29,450 bases of DNA from JAWKWH01 sp041582695 (GCA_041582695.1 JBFIBB010000009.1:1-29450), one strand, 5' to 3'. Shown: positions 15,907 to 23,760, counted from the stretch's first letter. The notes: generated from the sequence alone by a model not told the origin. Translations and numbers: made by a program.

Positions 15907-16737
15907 ATGGCGGCTGATACTCCAACAAGGCGGCGGCGTGGCCGTCCTAAATCGCTTTTCCACGAACCCCAGTCGGGCACCGTACAGGCGCTGGACAAGG
16001 GTCTGGCCTTGATGACCGAACTGGCGAGCGCGCGAGGCCTGACATTGACCGAGCTTGCCGCACGATTGGACATGCCGCCATCTTCGGCGCACCGCATCCT
16101 GTTTACGCTGCAGAAAAAGGGTTTTGCCGATCTCGACGAGGCGAGCCAGGAATGGTCGATCGGCGTGGAAGCGTTTCGCGTCGGCAGTGCCTTTCTGGTG
16201 CGCACCAACCTTGTCGAGGCTGCCATGCAACAGATGCGCAAGCTGATGGAGGATACCGGAGAGACCGCCAATCTGGCGATCGCCGAGGCGGGCGACGTGG
16301 TGTTCATCGCCCAGGTCGAAACCCACAATCCGATCCGGGCGTTCTACCGGCCGGGCAGCCGCAGCCCGATGCATTCGTCCGGCATCGGCAAGGCGCTGCT
16401 TGCCGACATGCCGTCCGCGAAAGTCGACAAGATCATCCGCAATTCGGGTTTGGACAAGCACACGGAAAACACCCGCTCGACGCCGGATGCGCTCCATGCA
16501 GACCTTGAGAATATCCGCCGGCGCGGCTGGTCGCTCGACAATGAGGAACGATACGAGGGCATGCGCTGCGTGGCGGCGACCATATTCAACGCTTATGGCG
16601 ATCCGGCGGCCGGAATTTCCGTTTCAGGCCCCGCGATCCGGTTTCCGGACGAAGCGCTGCAAAAGATCGGCGAAAAAGTAAGACAGGCCGCAGATGAGGT
16701 GACGAGGCTGATCGGCGGACGCCCGCCTTCGCGTTGA
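15907..16737 (+). CDS. bhcR: IclR-family transcriptional regulator of the bhc cluster
   Basis: This 276-residue regulator has an N-terminal basic tail RRRRGRPK (8-15) that matches an AT-hook core (GRP flanked by basic residues). A winged helix-turn-helix follows at about 27-90 (LTLTELAARLDMPPSSAHRILFTL), then an IclR effector-binding domain from about 105 to 270 (SPMHSSGIGKALLA). GAGGA eight bases upstream supports ATG 15907. It is transcribed away from bhcA, with a 185-bp shared control region. In Paracoccus denitrificans the equivalent protein controls bhcABCD and responds to glyoxylate, and I infer the same here. Its stop lies 8 bp from the convergent lolD stop. Confidence 0.88.
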   Translation: MAADTPTRRRRGRPKSLFHEPQSGTVQALDKGLALMTELASARGLTLTELAARLDMPPSSAHRILFTLQKKGFADLDEASQEWSIGVEAFRVGSAFLVRTNLVEAAMQQMRKLMEDTGETANLAIAEAGDVVFIAQVETHNPIRAFYRPGSRSPMHSSGIGKALLADMPSAKVDKIIRNSGLDKHTENTRSTPDALHADLENIRRRGWSLDNEERYEGMRCVAATIFNAYGDPAAGISVSGPAIRFPDEALQKIGEKVRQAADEVTRLIGGRPPSR

Positions 16738-16745
16738 CCTGACTG

Positions 16746-17429
16746 TCACATGCCGACGATCTTGGCGTCCTTGAGCGTAATTCGTCGGTCCATCCGTTCG
16801 GCGAGCGCATGGTTGTGCGTGGCGATCAGCGCCGCTAGTCCCGATTGGCGCACCAGCGCGGCAAGTGCGTCAAACACGTATGAGGACGTTGTCGGATCGA
16901 GATTGCCGGTCGGTTCGTCGGCCAACAATATCTGCGGCGCGTTGGCGACGGCTCGCGCTATGGCGACGCGCTGCTGTTCGCCGCCCGAGAGTTCGGACGG
17001 CCGGTGATCGGCCCGGTCGCCAATCTTCATGTATTCGAGCAATTGCCCCGCCCGCTCGGCAGCGGACTGTTTCGACAGTCCGTGCACAAGCTGCGGCAGC
17101 ATGATGTTTTCAAGCGCGCTGAATTCGGGCAGCAGATGGTGGAACTGGTAGACGAAGCCGATATCGTTGCGCCGCCGCGCGGTACGGGCGTCGTCATTGA
17201 GGCCGCCGCAACTCTCGCCGGCGATCAACACATCGCCGGCGTCGGGCCGCTCCAGAAGTCCGGCAATGTGCAGCAGCGTCGATTTGCCGGCGCCGGAGGG
17301 CGCCACAAGCGCGACCATTTCGCCCGGAAACAGCGAAAAATCCGCGCCGTCAAGTATGACCAGCGTGCGCGAACCCTGCTTGTACTGGCGGCCTACGCCG
17401 GCAAGCTCAAGAATGGCATCGCCCGCCAT
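16746..17429 (-). CDS. lolD: Lipoprotein-releasing system ATP-binding protein LolD
   Basis: This 227-residue ABC ATPase powers release of lipoproteins from the inner membrane to LolA. Walker A is APSGAGKST (43-51), with alanine at the usual first glycine, a common variant of this family. The rest is standard: VYQFHHLLPEFSALENIMLP, signature LSGGEQQR, Walker B ILLADEPTGNLD and switch histidine in ATHNHALA. ATG 17429 shares one base with the stop of the permease gene (TGATG), so the two are coupled. A frame extending to 17915 is another frame of the permease gene and is not coding. Confidence 0.94.
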   Translation of the reverse strand: MAGDAILELAGVGRQYKQGSRTLVILDGADFSLFPGEMVALVAPSGAGKSTLLHIAGLLERPDAGDVLIAGESCGGLNDDARTARRRNDIGFVYQFHHLLPEFSALENIMLPQLVHGLSKQSAAERAGQLLEYMKIGDRADHRPSELSGGEQQRVAIARAVANAPQILLADEPTGNLDPTTSSYVFDALAALVRQSGLAALIATHNHALAERMDRRITLKDAKIVGM

Positions 17430-18709
17430 CACTCGTACCTCAGCGCTTCGACCGGGTCGAGCTTGGCTGCGCGCCAGGCCGGAAACAGGGTGGCGATGAA
17501 CGACAGGATGATCGCCATCGCGACAACCGAAATCGTTTCGCCGGCATCCATCTTGGCCGGCAACTGGCTGAGGAAATAGAGTTCCGGGTTGAACAACACG
17601 GTGCCGGAAAGCCAGGAGAAGAACTGGCGAATGGATTCCACATTCAGGCAGACGATGATGCCGAGAATGACGCCGGCAATCGTGCCGACGATGCCGATTG
17701 CGGCACCCGTCATCAGGAATATCCGCAGGATCGAACCACGCGTAACTCCCATCGTGCGCAGTATGGCGATGTCGTGGCCCTTGTCCTTCACCAGCATGAT
17801 CAGGCCGGAAATGATGTTGAGCGCCGCTACCAGCACGATCAGCGTCAGGATCATGAACATGACGTTGCGCTCGACCTGCAATGCGGAAAAGAAAGTGCGA
17901 TTGCGTTGCTGCCAATCGACCAGCAGAAGCTGGCGGGCGGCGGCATCTTCAAGCGGCTTGCGCAATTGATCGACATTGTCCGGATCGTCGGCAAAGATCT
18001 CGATCGTTTGGACGATCCCTTCGGAGTTGAAATACAACTGCGCCTCGGTAAGCGGCAGGAACACCACGGTGGCGTCGTACTCGGACATGCCAATCTCGAA
18101 TATCGCGACGACGGGGTACGCCTTGACACGCGGTGTAGTGCCGAAAGGCGTCACGTCACCATCCGGCGAAATCAGCGTGAGCGAATCGCCAATTCCGATA
18201 CCGAGATTGTCGGCCATGCGTGTTCCGATCGCCACCCCTTCAGCATCGTCGAAACCGTCGAACGATCCCTGCCGAATATTTCCGGCCACCATTTGCAGCT
18301 TGTCGATGTCGGAACCGCGAATACCCCGCACCAGTGCGCCGGTGCCTGCACCGACCCGGCCTGCGGCCAATGTCTGCCCCTCGACCATCGGAATGGCGAA
18401 CTCGACCCCCGGAACCGTCTCGAACCGCTTCGACAGCTCATCATAATCGTGCAGCGGGCTGTCGACCGGCTGGACGATCAGGTGTCCGTTGATGCCGAGA
18501 ATGCGGGAGAGCAGCTCGGCGCGGAAGCCGTTCATCACAGCCATGACGATGATCAGCGTGGCGACACCGAGCATGATGCCAATGAACGAAATTGAGGCGA
18601 TGACCGAAATCACCGTCTCCTTGCGGCGCGAACGCAAATAGCGCCAGGCGACCATCCGTTCGAACGCGCCGAACGGCTTCGCGCTTCCCGATGCCGAGGT
18701 TGCGCCCAT
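17429..18709 (-). CDS. lolC: Lipoprotein-releasing ABC transporter permease (LolC/LolE family, single-permease type)
   Basis: This 426-residue inner-membrane protein has a MacB/FtsX architecture. One membrane helix is at about 32-58 (SVIASISFIGIMLGVATLIIV). A large periplasmic domain spans about 60-270 and binds lipoprotein and the chaperone LolA. Three C-terminal helices lie at about 280-305, 325-350 and 388-412. FERMVAWRYLRSRR at the N terminus and the GVTRGSILRIFL coupling segment are typical. There is one permease gene beside lolD, whereas E. coli has two, so it probably forms a homodimer as in other alphaproteobacteria. Databases may name it LolC, LolE or LolF. The start shares one base with the proS stop (TGATG). 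Confidence 0.9.
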   Translation of the reverse strand: MGATSASGSAKPFGAFERMVAWRYLRSRRKETVISVIASISFIGIMLGVATLIIVMAVMNGFRAELLSRILGINGHLIVQPVDSPLHDYDELSKRFETVPGVEFAIPMVEGQTLAAGRVGAGTGALVRGIRGSDIDKLQMVAGNIRQGSFDGFDDAEGVAIGTRMADNLGIGIGDSLTLISPDGDVTPFGTTPRVKAYPVVAIFEIGMSEYDATVVFLPLTEAQLYFNSEGIVQTIEIFADDPDNVDQLRKPLEDAAARQLLLVDWQQRNRTFFSALQVERNVMFMILTLIVLVAALNIISGLIMLVKDKGHDIAILRTMGVTRGSILRIFLMTGAAIGIVGTIAGVILGIIVCLNVESIRQFFSWLSGTVLFNPELYFLSQLPAKMDAGETISVVAMAIILSFIATLFPAWRAAKLDPVEALRYE

Positions 18710-20034
18710 CAGACGGCTTTCATAGCGGCGGACACTTCAGCGGGCGCAACAGAAACGCGCTCGCCGGTGGCGCGGTTCTTTACCTCCACCTCGCCGGCGG
18801 CAACTCCGCGCGGTCCGATGATGATCTGCCACGGAACGCCGATCAAGTCGGCGGTGGCGAATTTCGAACCGGCGCGTTGATCGGTATCGTCGACAAGAAC
18901 TTCGCGGCCCCTTAGCGCAAGCGCTTTTTCAAGGCGGCCGGCCATTTCGTCGCAAGCGGAATCGCCGGGCTTCATGTTGACGATGACGGCATCGAATGGT
19001 GCGACCGCTTCCGGCCAGATGATGCCGTTCTCGTCGTGCGACGCCTCGATGATCGCGGCCATCAAACGGGTCGGCCCGATACCGTAGGAGCCCATCGAGA
19101 CGGCGTGCTCCTTGCCGTCGGGGCCTTGCACCGTCGCACCCATCGGTTCCGAATATTTGGTGCCGAAATGAAAGATATGCCCGACCTCGATGCCGCGCGC
19201 GGCAAGGCGGTCTGTCTCCGGTATGCCCGCCCAGGCCGTCTCGTCGTGCATCTCGTCGGTGGCCGCATAAGGCTTTGTCCATGCGTCGACGATCGATGCG
19301 ATTTCGGCATCGTTGGCGAAATCGGTATCCGCACCCGGAACCTTCAGCCCCAGGTAGTCGCGGTGACAGAAAACCGCGCTTTCGCCGGTGTCGGCGAGGA
19401 TGATGAACTCATGGCTGAGATCGCCGCCTATCGGCCCCGTTTCGGCGCGCATCGGGATCGATTTCAGGCCAGCGCGCTCGAACGTTCGCAGATAGGAGAC
19501 AAACATGCGGTTATAGGCTGACTTCGCGCCGTCGTAGTCGAGATCGAACGAGTAGGCATCCTTCATCAGGAATTCGCGTCCACGCATGACGCCGAAGCGC
19601 GGCCGCACCTCGTCGCGGAACTTCCACTGGATGTGATACAGGTTGAGCGGCAGGTCTTTGTATGACTTGACGTAGGAGCGGAAGATGTCAGTCACCATCT
19701 CCTCGTTGGTAGGACCATAGAGCATGTCGCGTTCGTGCCGGTCCTTTATGCGCAGCATCTCCTTGCCGTAATCGTCATAGCGGCCGCTTTCGCGCCAGAG
19801 ATCGGCCGACTGGATCGTCGGCATGAGGATCTCGATCGCCCCTGCCCGGTTCTGCTCCTCGCGGATAATACGGTTAATCTTGTCGAGAACGCGCAGACCG
19901 AGCGGGAGGAGCGAGAAACTGCCAGCCGCTTGCTGCTTGATCATGCCCGCACGCAGCATGAGCCGGTGGGAGACAATCTCCGCTTCGCGGGGATTTTCCT
20001 TGAGGATGGGCAGGAAGAAGCGCGACAAACGCAT
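18709..20034 (-). CDS. proS: Proline--tRNA ligase (short alphaproteobacterial form)
   Basis: This 441-residue class II synthetase charges tRNA-Pro. TNEE (109-112) and the motif 2 region FRDEVRPRFGVMRGREFLMKD (139-159) supply the ATP and proline site. Motif 3 is GSYGIGPTRLMAAIIE (315-330) with R323, and the anticodon-binding domain occupies about 345-441. The cis-editing insertion found between motifs 2 and 3 in E. coli ProS (about 570 residues) is absent, as usual in this group, so mischarged Ala-tRNA-Pro must be cleared by a separate deacylase. AAGG is about six bases before the ATG. A 537-bp gap separates it from the next upstream gene, so it may have its own promoter. Confidence 0.95.
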   Translation of the reverse strand: MRLSRFFLPILKENPREAEIVSHRLMLRAGMIKQQAAGSFSLLPLGLRVLDKINRIIREEQNRAGAIEILMPTIQSADLWRESGRYDDYGKEMLRIKDRHERDMLYGPTNEEMVTDIFRSYVKSYKDLPLNLYHIQWKFRDEVRPRFGVMRGREFLMKDAYSFDLDYDGAKSAYNRMFVSYLRTFERAGLKSIPMRAETGPIGGDLSHEFIILADTGESAVFCHRDYLGLKVPGADTDFANDAEIASIVDAWTKPYAATDEMHDETAWAGIPETDRLAARGIEVGHIFHFGTKYSEPMGATVQGPDGKEHAVSMGSYGIGPTRLMAAIIEASHDENGIIWPEAVAPFDAVIVNMKPGDSACDEMAGRLEKALALRGREVLVDDTDQRAGSKFATADLIGVPWQIIIGPRGVAAGEVEVKNRATGERVSVAPAEVSAAMKAV

Positions 20035-20233
20035 GAGAGACCTTCTGAACCGCGGTGGAGGATTTGGCTGAATCGCCTACCGGTACATCGATGTTGATGG
20101 AGGTGCTTCATAGCCATTTCGAGGCGGGTTGCAAAGCTCCGCCGGCATAGCTGAACATCAACTCCGGTTTATGCCGAGGCTTGGATATCTCCCAGGTGGC
20201 ATGAACGACAGGTTGTACCAATGCAGATTTTAG

Positions 20234-20262
20234 GTGACAATCGCCCACAGGATGGTTTAGAT
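20234..20262 (+). promoter_or_regulatory. Candidate promoter of the small RNA
   Basis: GTGACA (20234-20239) is followed by a 17-bp spacer and TTAGAT (20257-20262). Five of six and three of six positions match the sigma70 consensus. Transcription would start near 20269 and run to the terminator at 20417. Confidence 0.35.
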
Positions 20263-20268
20263 TTCCCG

Positions 20269-20417
20269 CAATAATAACAAAAGCTGGCGGCAACGCCGGT
20301 TTTACGCGGTCAAAGTCTTGGGAGGATGCGATCTAGGCGCGGTAAGACGCAGCCGCCGGGCAACCGGAAAATTGATCGGACGCGTAATTTGCAAGGCTTG
20401 GTCCTTGCATTTTTTTT
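20269..20417 (+). ncRNA. Candidate small RNA of about 150 nt, structured, ending in an intrinsic terminator
   Basis: Three hairpins can be drawn. The first is a 10-bp stem (20280-20289 with 20294-20303, two G-U pairs) closed by a GCAA tetraloop. The second is CCGG-GCAA-CCGG at 20356-20367, again a GNRA loop, enclosed by a possible CGATC/GATCG stem (20329-20333 with 20374-20378). The third is the terminator. A sigma70-like promoter lies in position upstream, and no plus-strand gene follows, so a riboswitch is unlikely. It does not match 4.5S RNA, tmRNA or any riboswitch consensus I can recall. The end is well supported, the start less so. A proS antisense role is excluded because it lies upstream of proS, but it could still overlap the 5' UTR of a long rnj-proS transcript. 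Confidence 0.45.
20390..20417 (+). terminator. Intrinsic terminator
   Basis: TGCAAGG (20390-20396), loop CTTGGT and CCTTGCA (20403-20409) form a perfect 7-bp stem followed directly by eight T residues (20410-20417). This is the best rho-independent terminator in the window and works on the plus strand only, in a region with no plus-strand protein gene. Confidence 0.8.
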
Positions 20418-20571
20418 GGATCAGAATCTTGGCGGTAGAGCGATTTTTTGACATGTCGGTTGAGGTGCACATCTTGCGCGCTCAATTTTTCCGAACAAGC
20501 TCTGCCAACAACCCAAAAAAGTAACTGGTCGTGTGAGCATCACGGCTATCCGGACGCCCTCCAGCCCTGAT

Positions 20572-20841
20572 TTACTCAAAACGCGGCGCAATACGCGGAA
20601 TGTCGTCGAAGCTCAAGCCATAATAGAATGTGGCGAGGTACCAGGCTCCGAACAGTGCGAGCGTGATCACCGTCGTGCGAAGCATTGCGCGAAGCATGTG
20701 GGCGCCACGAGGCGCGCTCTTGACGGTTCCGAGCGTTACATCGCCATCTTCATCTTGCGTCCGCAAGCTGAATGGCAGCACGGCGAACAGCAAAATCCAC
20801 CAGACAACGAAGAACACGGCGGCGACGAGTACCCAGTTCAT
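20572..20841 (-). CDS. DUF1467 family membrane protein
   Basis: This 89-residue protein begins MNWVLVAAVFFVVWWILLF. It has two hydrophobic helices, at about residues 3-22 and 53-72, joined by a short polar loop with LPFSLRTQDEDGDVTLGTVKSAPRG. The helix-LPFSLRTQ...GTxxSAP pattern is the DUF1467 signature, a family restricted largely to alphaproteobacteria and usually found next to the epimerase and proS, as here. Its function is unknown. ATG 20841 fits the family start. The frame continues to 20943 within the epimerase gene, but that extension is out of context. The start codon adjoins a 14-bp palindrome, and the gap to the epimerase stop is 7 bp. Confidence 0.85.
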   Translation of the reverse strand: MNWVLVAAVFFVVWWILLFAVLPFSLRTQDEDGDVTLGTVKSAPRGAHMLRAMLRTTVITLALFGAWYLATFYYGLSFDDIPRIAPRFE

Positions 20842-20855
20842 GGTGTGATCACACC
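20842..20855. repeat. 14-bp perfect palindrome at the epimerase/DUF1467 junction
   Basis: GGTGTGATCACACC is its own reverse complement. It covers the 7-bp gap and the end of the epimerase coding region, immediately upstream of the DUF1467 start codon. In RNA it could form only a hairpin with an impractically small loop, so if it matters it is more likely a DNA site. It could be chance. Confidence 0.4.
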
Positions 20856-21253
20856 TGCTCCAATTCGACGAGTGTGCCAGCAAAATCCTTGGGGTGCAGG
20901 AACAGAACCGGCTTTCCGTGGGCGCCGGTTTTCGGCTCACCATCTCCCAGAACGCGAGCGCCGCTCGCCTTCAACCGGTCACGCGCAGCGATAATGTCGT
21001 CCACCTCGTAGCAGACATGATGCATCCCGCCCGAGGGGTTTTTTTCCAGAAACGCGGCTATCGGCGATGACTCGCCCAGAGGTTCGAGCAACTCGATCTT
21101 TGTGTTGCCGGTATCGATGAACACGACCGTGACGCCATGTTCCGGCAGCGCCTGAGGTTCCGTCACCTTCGCTCCGAGCGTATCGCGATAAATCGAGGTT
21201 GCGGCGGCAAGGTCCGGCACGGCAATCGCCACATGGTTCAATCGGCCAAGCAT
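20849..21253 (-). CDS. mce: Methylmalonyl-CoA (ethylmalonyl-CoA) epimerase
   Basis: This 134-residue glyoxalase/VOC-fold enzyme interconverts the 2R and 2S forms of methylmalonyl-CoA, and in many alphaproteobacteria also ethylmalonyl-CoA. Metal ligands are expected at H7 (LNHVAIAV), E54 (KIELLEP), H78/H79 (GMHHVCYEVDD) and E130 (LVELEQV), one per beta-alpha module as the family requires. The length is normal. It connects propionate and odd-chain degradation or the ethylmalonyl-CoA pathway to succinyl-CoA. It lies 16 bp after rnj and 7 bp before DUF1467 in the same transcript. The ribosome-binding site is weak (GGAA about nine bases upstream). Confidence 0.93.
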   Translation of the reverse strand: MLGRLNHVAIAVPDLAAATSIYRDTLGAKVTEPQALPEHGVTVVFIDTGNTKIELLEPLGESSPIAAFLEKNPSGGMHHVCYEVDDIIAARDRLKASGARVLGDGEPKTGAHGKPVLFLHPKDFAGTLVELEQV

Positions 21254-21269
21254 ATGTTTGTTCCAGCGT

Positions 21270-22937
21270 TCACTTGGTGACGAATACCGTCACCACCGGC
21301 TTCTTTCCCCAGGCGTCACGGGCAGCGGCGCGCACGGCGCGCCTGGCGGATTCGGCGACCAGATCGAGATCCTTTCGCCTGGCGCGAGGGATGCTTTCAA
21401 TTGCACCAATCGCCGCGTCGAGCAACATTTCATCCATGTCGCGCCCAGACGCGTCCTCATCAGGAACGCCGACGGAAACAAGATCGGGGTCGCCGGCAAG
21501 CTCGTGGCGGTCATCCAGTACCACGTTGACCGCTACATGACCGACATAGGACAGCTTCTTCCGGTCGCGGATTCCGACCTTGTCGAAGGTTCCGACAAGG
21601 TAGCCGTCCTTGAAGATCCGGCCGGCTTCCACCTTGGTGACGATTTCGGCCGGACCAGGCGCCAGACGCAGCATGTCGCCGTTTCTCACCTGCGCCACCT
21701 GCGGCACGCCTATCGTCGAGGCCAACGATCCATGCGCAACCAGATGGGCGGCTTCGCCGTGAACCGGCACAGAGATTTCCGGTTTTACCCATTCGTACAT
21801 CTGCTTCAATTCGTTGCGGCGCGGATGGCCGGAAACATGCACAAGCGCGTCGCCGTCCTCGATGACACGAACGCCCCGGTCGATCAGCAGGTTCTTGGTC
21901 TCAAGAATAGGCTTTTCATTGCCGGGTATGACGCGGGATGAATAGATCACCGTGTCGCCTGCCGATAGCGAGATGTTGTTCAACTCGTCCCGCGCCAGTT
22001 TCGCCAGTGCGGCGCGCGCCTCACCCTGGCTTCCGGTGCAGAGGATGACCACTTCTTCGCGGGGCGTGTACTGAAAATCCTCCTCATCCAGAAACTCGGC
22101 GATACCCTGCATGTATCCGAGATCATCCGCGACATCGATCACGCGTTTGAGGGAACGGCCGAGTACGAGAACGCGCCTGCCGGCATCGCTGGCGGCCTTC
22201 GCGATCGAGCGGATACGTCCGACGTTGGACGAAAAGGTCGTTATCGCCACCCGGCCCGGCGCTTCTTCGATCAGCTGTTTCAGGCTGGCGCCCACCTCCT
22301 GCTCCGAGGGCGAAACGCCTTCGCGCATGGCATTGGTGGAATCGCAGATCAGCGCGAGCACTCCCTGCGAGCCAAGTTCACGAAACCGGTTTTCGTCGGT
22401 CTTGTCCCCGATCGCCGGCTCCGGATCGATTTTCCAGTCACCGGTGTGGATCACGGTTCCCGCCGGACAAGTGATCGCGAGCGCCATCGGTTCGGGAATG
22501 GAATGGGTTACCGACACCGCCTCGATTGCAAACGGACCGACCTGAAACGTGTCGCCGGCATTGTAGATCGTCACCGGTATGTCGGCATTGCCGTCTTCTG
22601 ATCCGCGTTTGGCCTCCAGAAGCCCGGCCGTGAACGGCGAAGCCCAGACCGGCGCTTTGAGTTTCGGCCACAGCGCCAGCAGCGCGCCGTAGTGATCCTC
22701 ATGGGCGTGCGTTATCACCATGCCGCGCAACCGCTCGACTTCGCTCTCTATGAAGCCGATGTCGGGCAGCACAAGGTCCGCGCCGGGCAGGTCGGGTCCG
22801 GGAAAAGTGACGCCGCAGTCGACAACGATCCATTCACGCGATTTCGCCGGACCATAGCCGTATAGAGCCAAGTTCATGCCAATTTCACCCACCCCTCCCA
22901 ATGGCAGGAATACTAGCTCGTTCTTTTTTGCGGCCAT
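21270..22937 (-). CDS. rnj: Ribonuclease J
   Basis: This 555-residue metallo-beta-lactamase/beta-CASP nuclease has 5'-to-3' exonuclease and endonuclease activity in RNA maturation and decay. The zinc motif HAHEDH is at 77-82, with further ligands H145, H164 and D167 (VIHTGDWKIDPEP). A beta-CASP region follows (FSSNVGRIRSIAKAA), and VHVSGHPRRNELKQM near residue 370 supplies the late histidine. AGGA six bases before ATG 22937 supports the start. A longer frame to 23048 would run into birA. Alphaproteobacteria such as Sinorhizobium use RNase J for rRNA 5'-end processing. It lies 19 bp after birA. Confidence 0.94.
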   Translation of the reverse strand: MAAKKNELVFLPLGGVGEIGMNLALYGYGPAKSREWIVVDCGVTFPGPDLPGADLVLPDIGFIESEVERLRGMVITHAHEDHYGALLALWPKLKAPVWASPFTAGLLEAKRGSEDGNADIPVTIYNAGDTFQVGPFAIEAVSVTHSIPEPMALAITCPAGTVIHTGDWKIDPEPAIGDKTDENRFRELGSQGVLALICDSTNAMREGVSPSEQEVGASLKQLIEEAPGRVAITTFSSNVGRIRSIAKAASDAGRRVLVLGRSLKRVIDVADDLGYMQGIAEFLDEEDFQYTPREEVVILCTGSQGEARAALAKLARDELNNISLSAGDTVIYSSRVIPGNEKPILETKNLLIDRGVRVIEDGDALVHVSGHPRRNELKQMYEWVKPEISVPVHGEAAHLVAHGSLASTIGVPQVAQVRNGDMLRLAPGPAEIVTKVEAGRIFKDGYLVGTFDKVGIRDRKKLSYVGHVAVNVVLDDRHELAGDPDLVSVGVPDEDASGRDMDEMLLDAAIGAIESIPRARRKDLDLVAESARRAVRAAARDAWGKKPVVTVFVTK

Positions 22938-22956
22938 GAATTGTCCTTTGGCTGAA

Positions 22957-23760
22957 TCAGGCGAAAAAGAGATCGCCCGCGGAAATCTTAATGCGCGTCC
23001 CGTCATCGAGTCGCAGGCGAAGATAGCCTTCGCGGTCGATATCCTCAAACAGGCCGGTCACCACGCCTTCAGCCTGGTTGATCGTAACCAACTCGCCGAT
23101 GCCGCGCGCCGCCAGCAGCCACTTGTCGCGGATCGCGGCAAATCCGGCGCCTTGGTTCCAGAGCGCCAGCGTATCGGCCATGGAGCGCGCCAATCGGGCA
23201 AACAGTTCTTCAGGACTGACGTCGATACCGCAAGCGGTCAGATCGGTTGCCGGATAATTCGTCTCAAGCGGATGATGGGCGCAGTTGATCCCGCAACCGA
23301 TGACCACGGCAAACCGGCCGGCGGGCAATTCAGCGCTTTCCAGCAAAATGCCGTTTATCTTGGCGCCATCGACCAGGATGTCGTTCGGCCATTTAATCGT
23401 CAGGGCGTATGGCGCATGCGCGAAGTAGGGCCGTAAAGCGTCGTAGACGCCAACAGCGGCAACCAGTGGCAGATTTGCAAGCGCGCCTTTCGGCGCCGGA
23501 TCGGTCAATAGCAGGGAAGCATAAAGATTGCCCGCTTCCGAAACCCAGGGGCGGCCGCGCCTCCCCTTGCCTTCGAGTTGCCGACGTGCGGTGACCCACA
23601 AATTGCCGGTTTCGCCCTGCATCGCGAGGCGCATCGCCTCGGTGTTGGTCGATCCGACATCTCCGAGCGGCAGATGACGCCAGCCCGGCAGTCCGGGAAT
23701 TTCGCTGTGCAGCCTGTTCAACTCGTCAAAGCGGGAAAGTTCCCGCCGCCGCTTCTGCAA
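22957..23760 (-). CDS. birA: Biotin--[acetyl-CoA-carboxylase] ligase
   Basis: This 267-residue enzyme activates biotin as biotinyl-AMP and attaches it to the carboxyl carrier protein. GSTNTEA (36-42) contacts biotin, GKGRRGRPW (64-72) is the adenylate-binding loop, and KWPNDILVDGAKINGILLE (123-141) carries the catalytic lysine of family members. There is no N-terminal helix-turn-helix, so it is a monofunctional ligase, not a BirA repressor. The first 35 bp overlap the nuoN 3' end, which suggests coupling to the complex I operon. A start slightly further in is possible, because residues 1-25 are not motif-bearing. Confidence 0.93.
   Translation of the reverse strand: MQKRRRELSRFDELNRLHSEIPGLPGWRHLPLGDVGSTNTEAMRLAMQGETGNLWVTARRQLEGKGRRGRPWVSEAGNLYASLLLTDPAPKGALANLPLVAAVGVYDALRPYFAHAPYALTIKWPNDILVDGAKINGILLESAELPAGRFAVVIGCGINCAHHPLETNYPATDLTACGIDVSPEELFARLARSMADTLALWNQGAGFAAIRDKWLLAARGIGELVTINQAEGVVTGLFEDIDREGYLRLRLDDGTRIKISAGDLFFA

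Larger units (their letters stand above)
20035..20571. other. 537-bp intergenic region without a protein gene
   Basis: The only ORFs of 60 codons or more here are a TTG-started minus frame (20108-20293) and a plus frame (20318-20524) that runs through a terminator hairpin. Neither has a ribosome-binding site or recognisable product. A plus-strand small RNA candidate (20269-20417) fills the middle. A possible minus-strand promoter for proS, TTGCAA-N16-TATGAA, lies near 20110-20140. I see nothing further in 20418-20571. Confidence 0.5.

Noticed and set aside
17430..17915. N-terminal extension of LolD to 389 residues
   Set aside because: The extra part is another frame of the permease gene. A coupled ATG at 17429 starts a normal-length LolD.
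20108..20293. 61-codon minus-strand ORF upstream of proS
   Set aside because: It starts with TTG, has no ribosome-binding site and matches no family I know.
20318..20524. 68-codon plus-strand ORF upstream of proS
   Set aside because: It reads through the intrinsic terminator at 20390-20417 and has no convincing product.
21260..21271. GTTC-N4-GTTC near the epimerase start
   Set aside because: The spacing is four bases and not seven, so it does not fit the alphaproteobacterial LexA operator.
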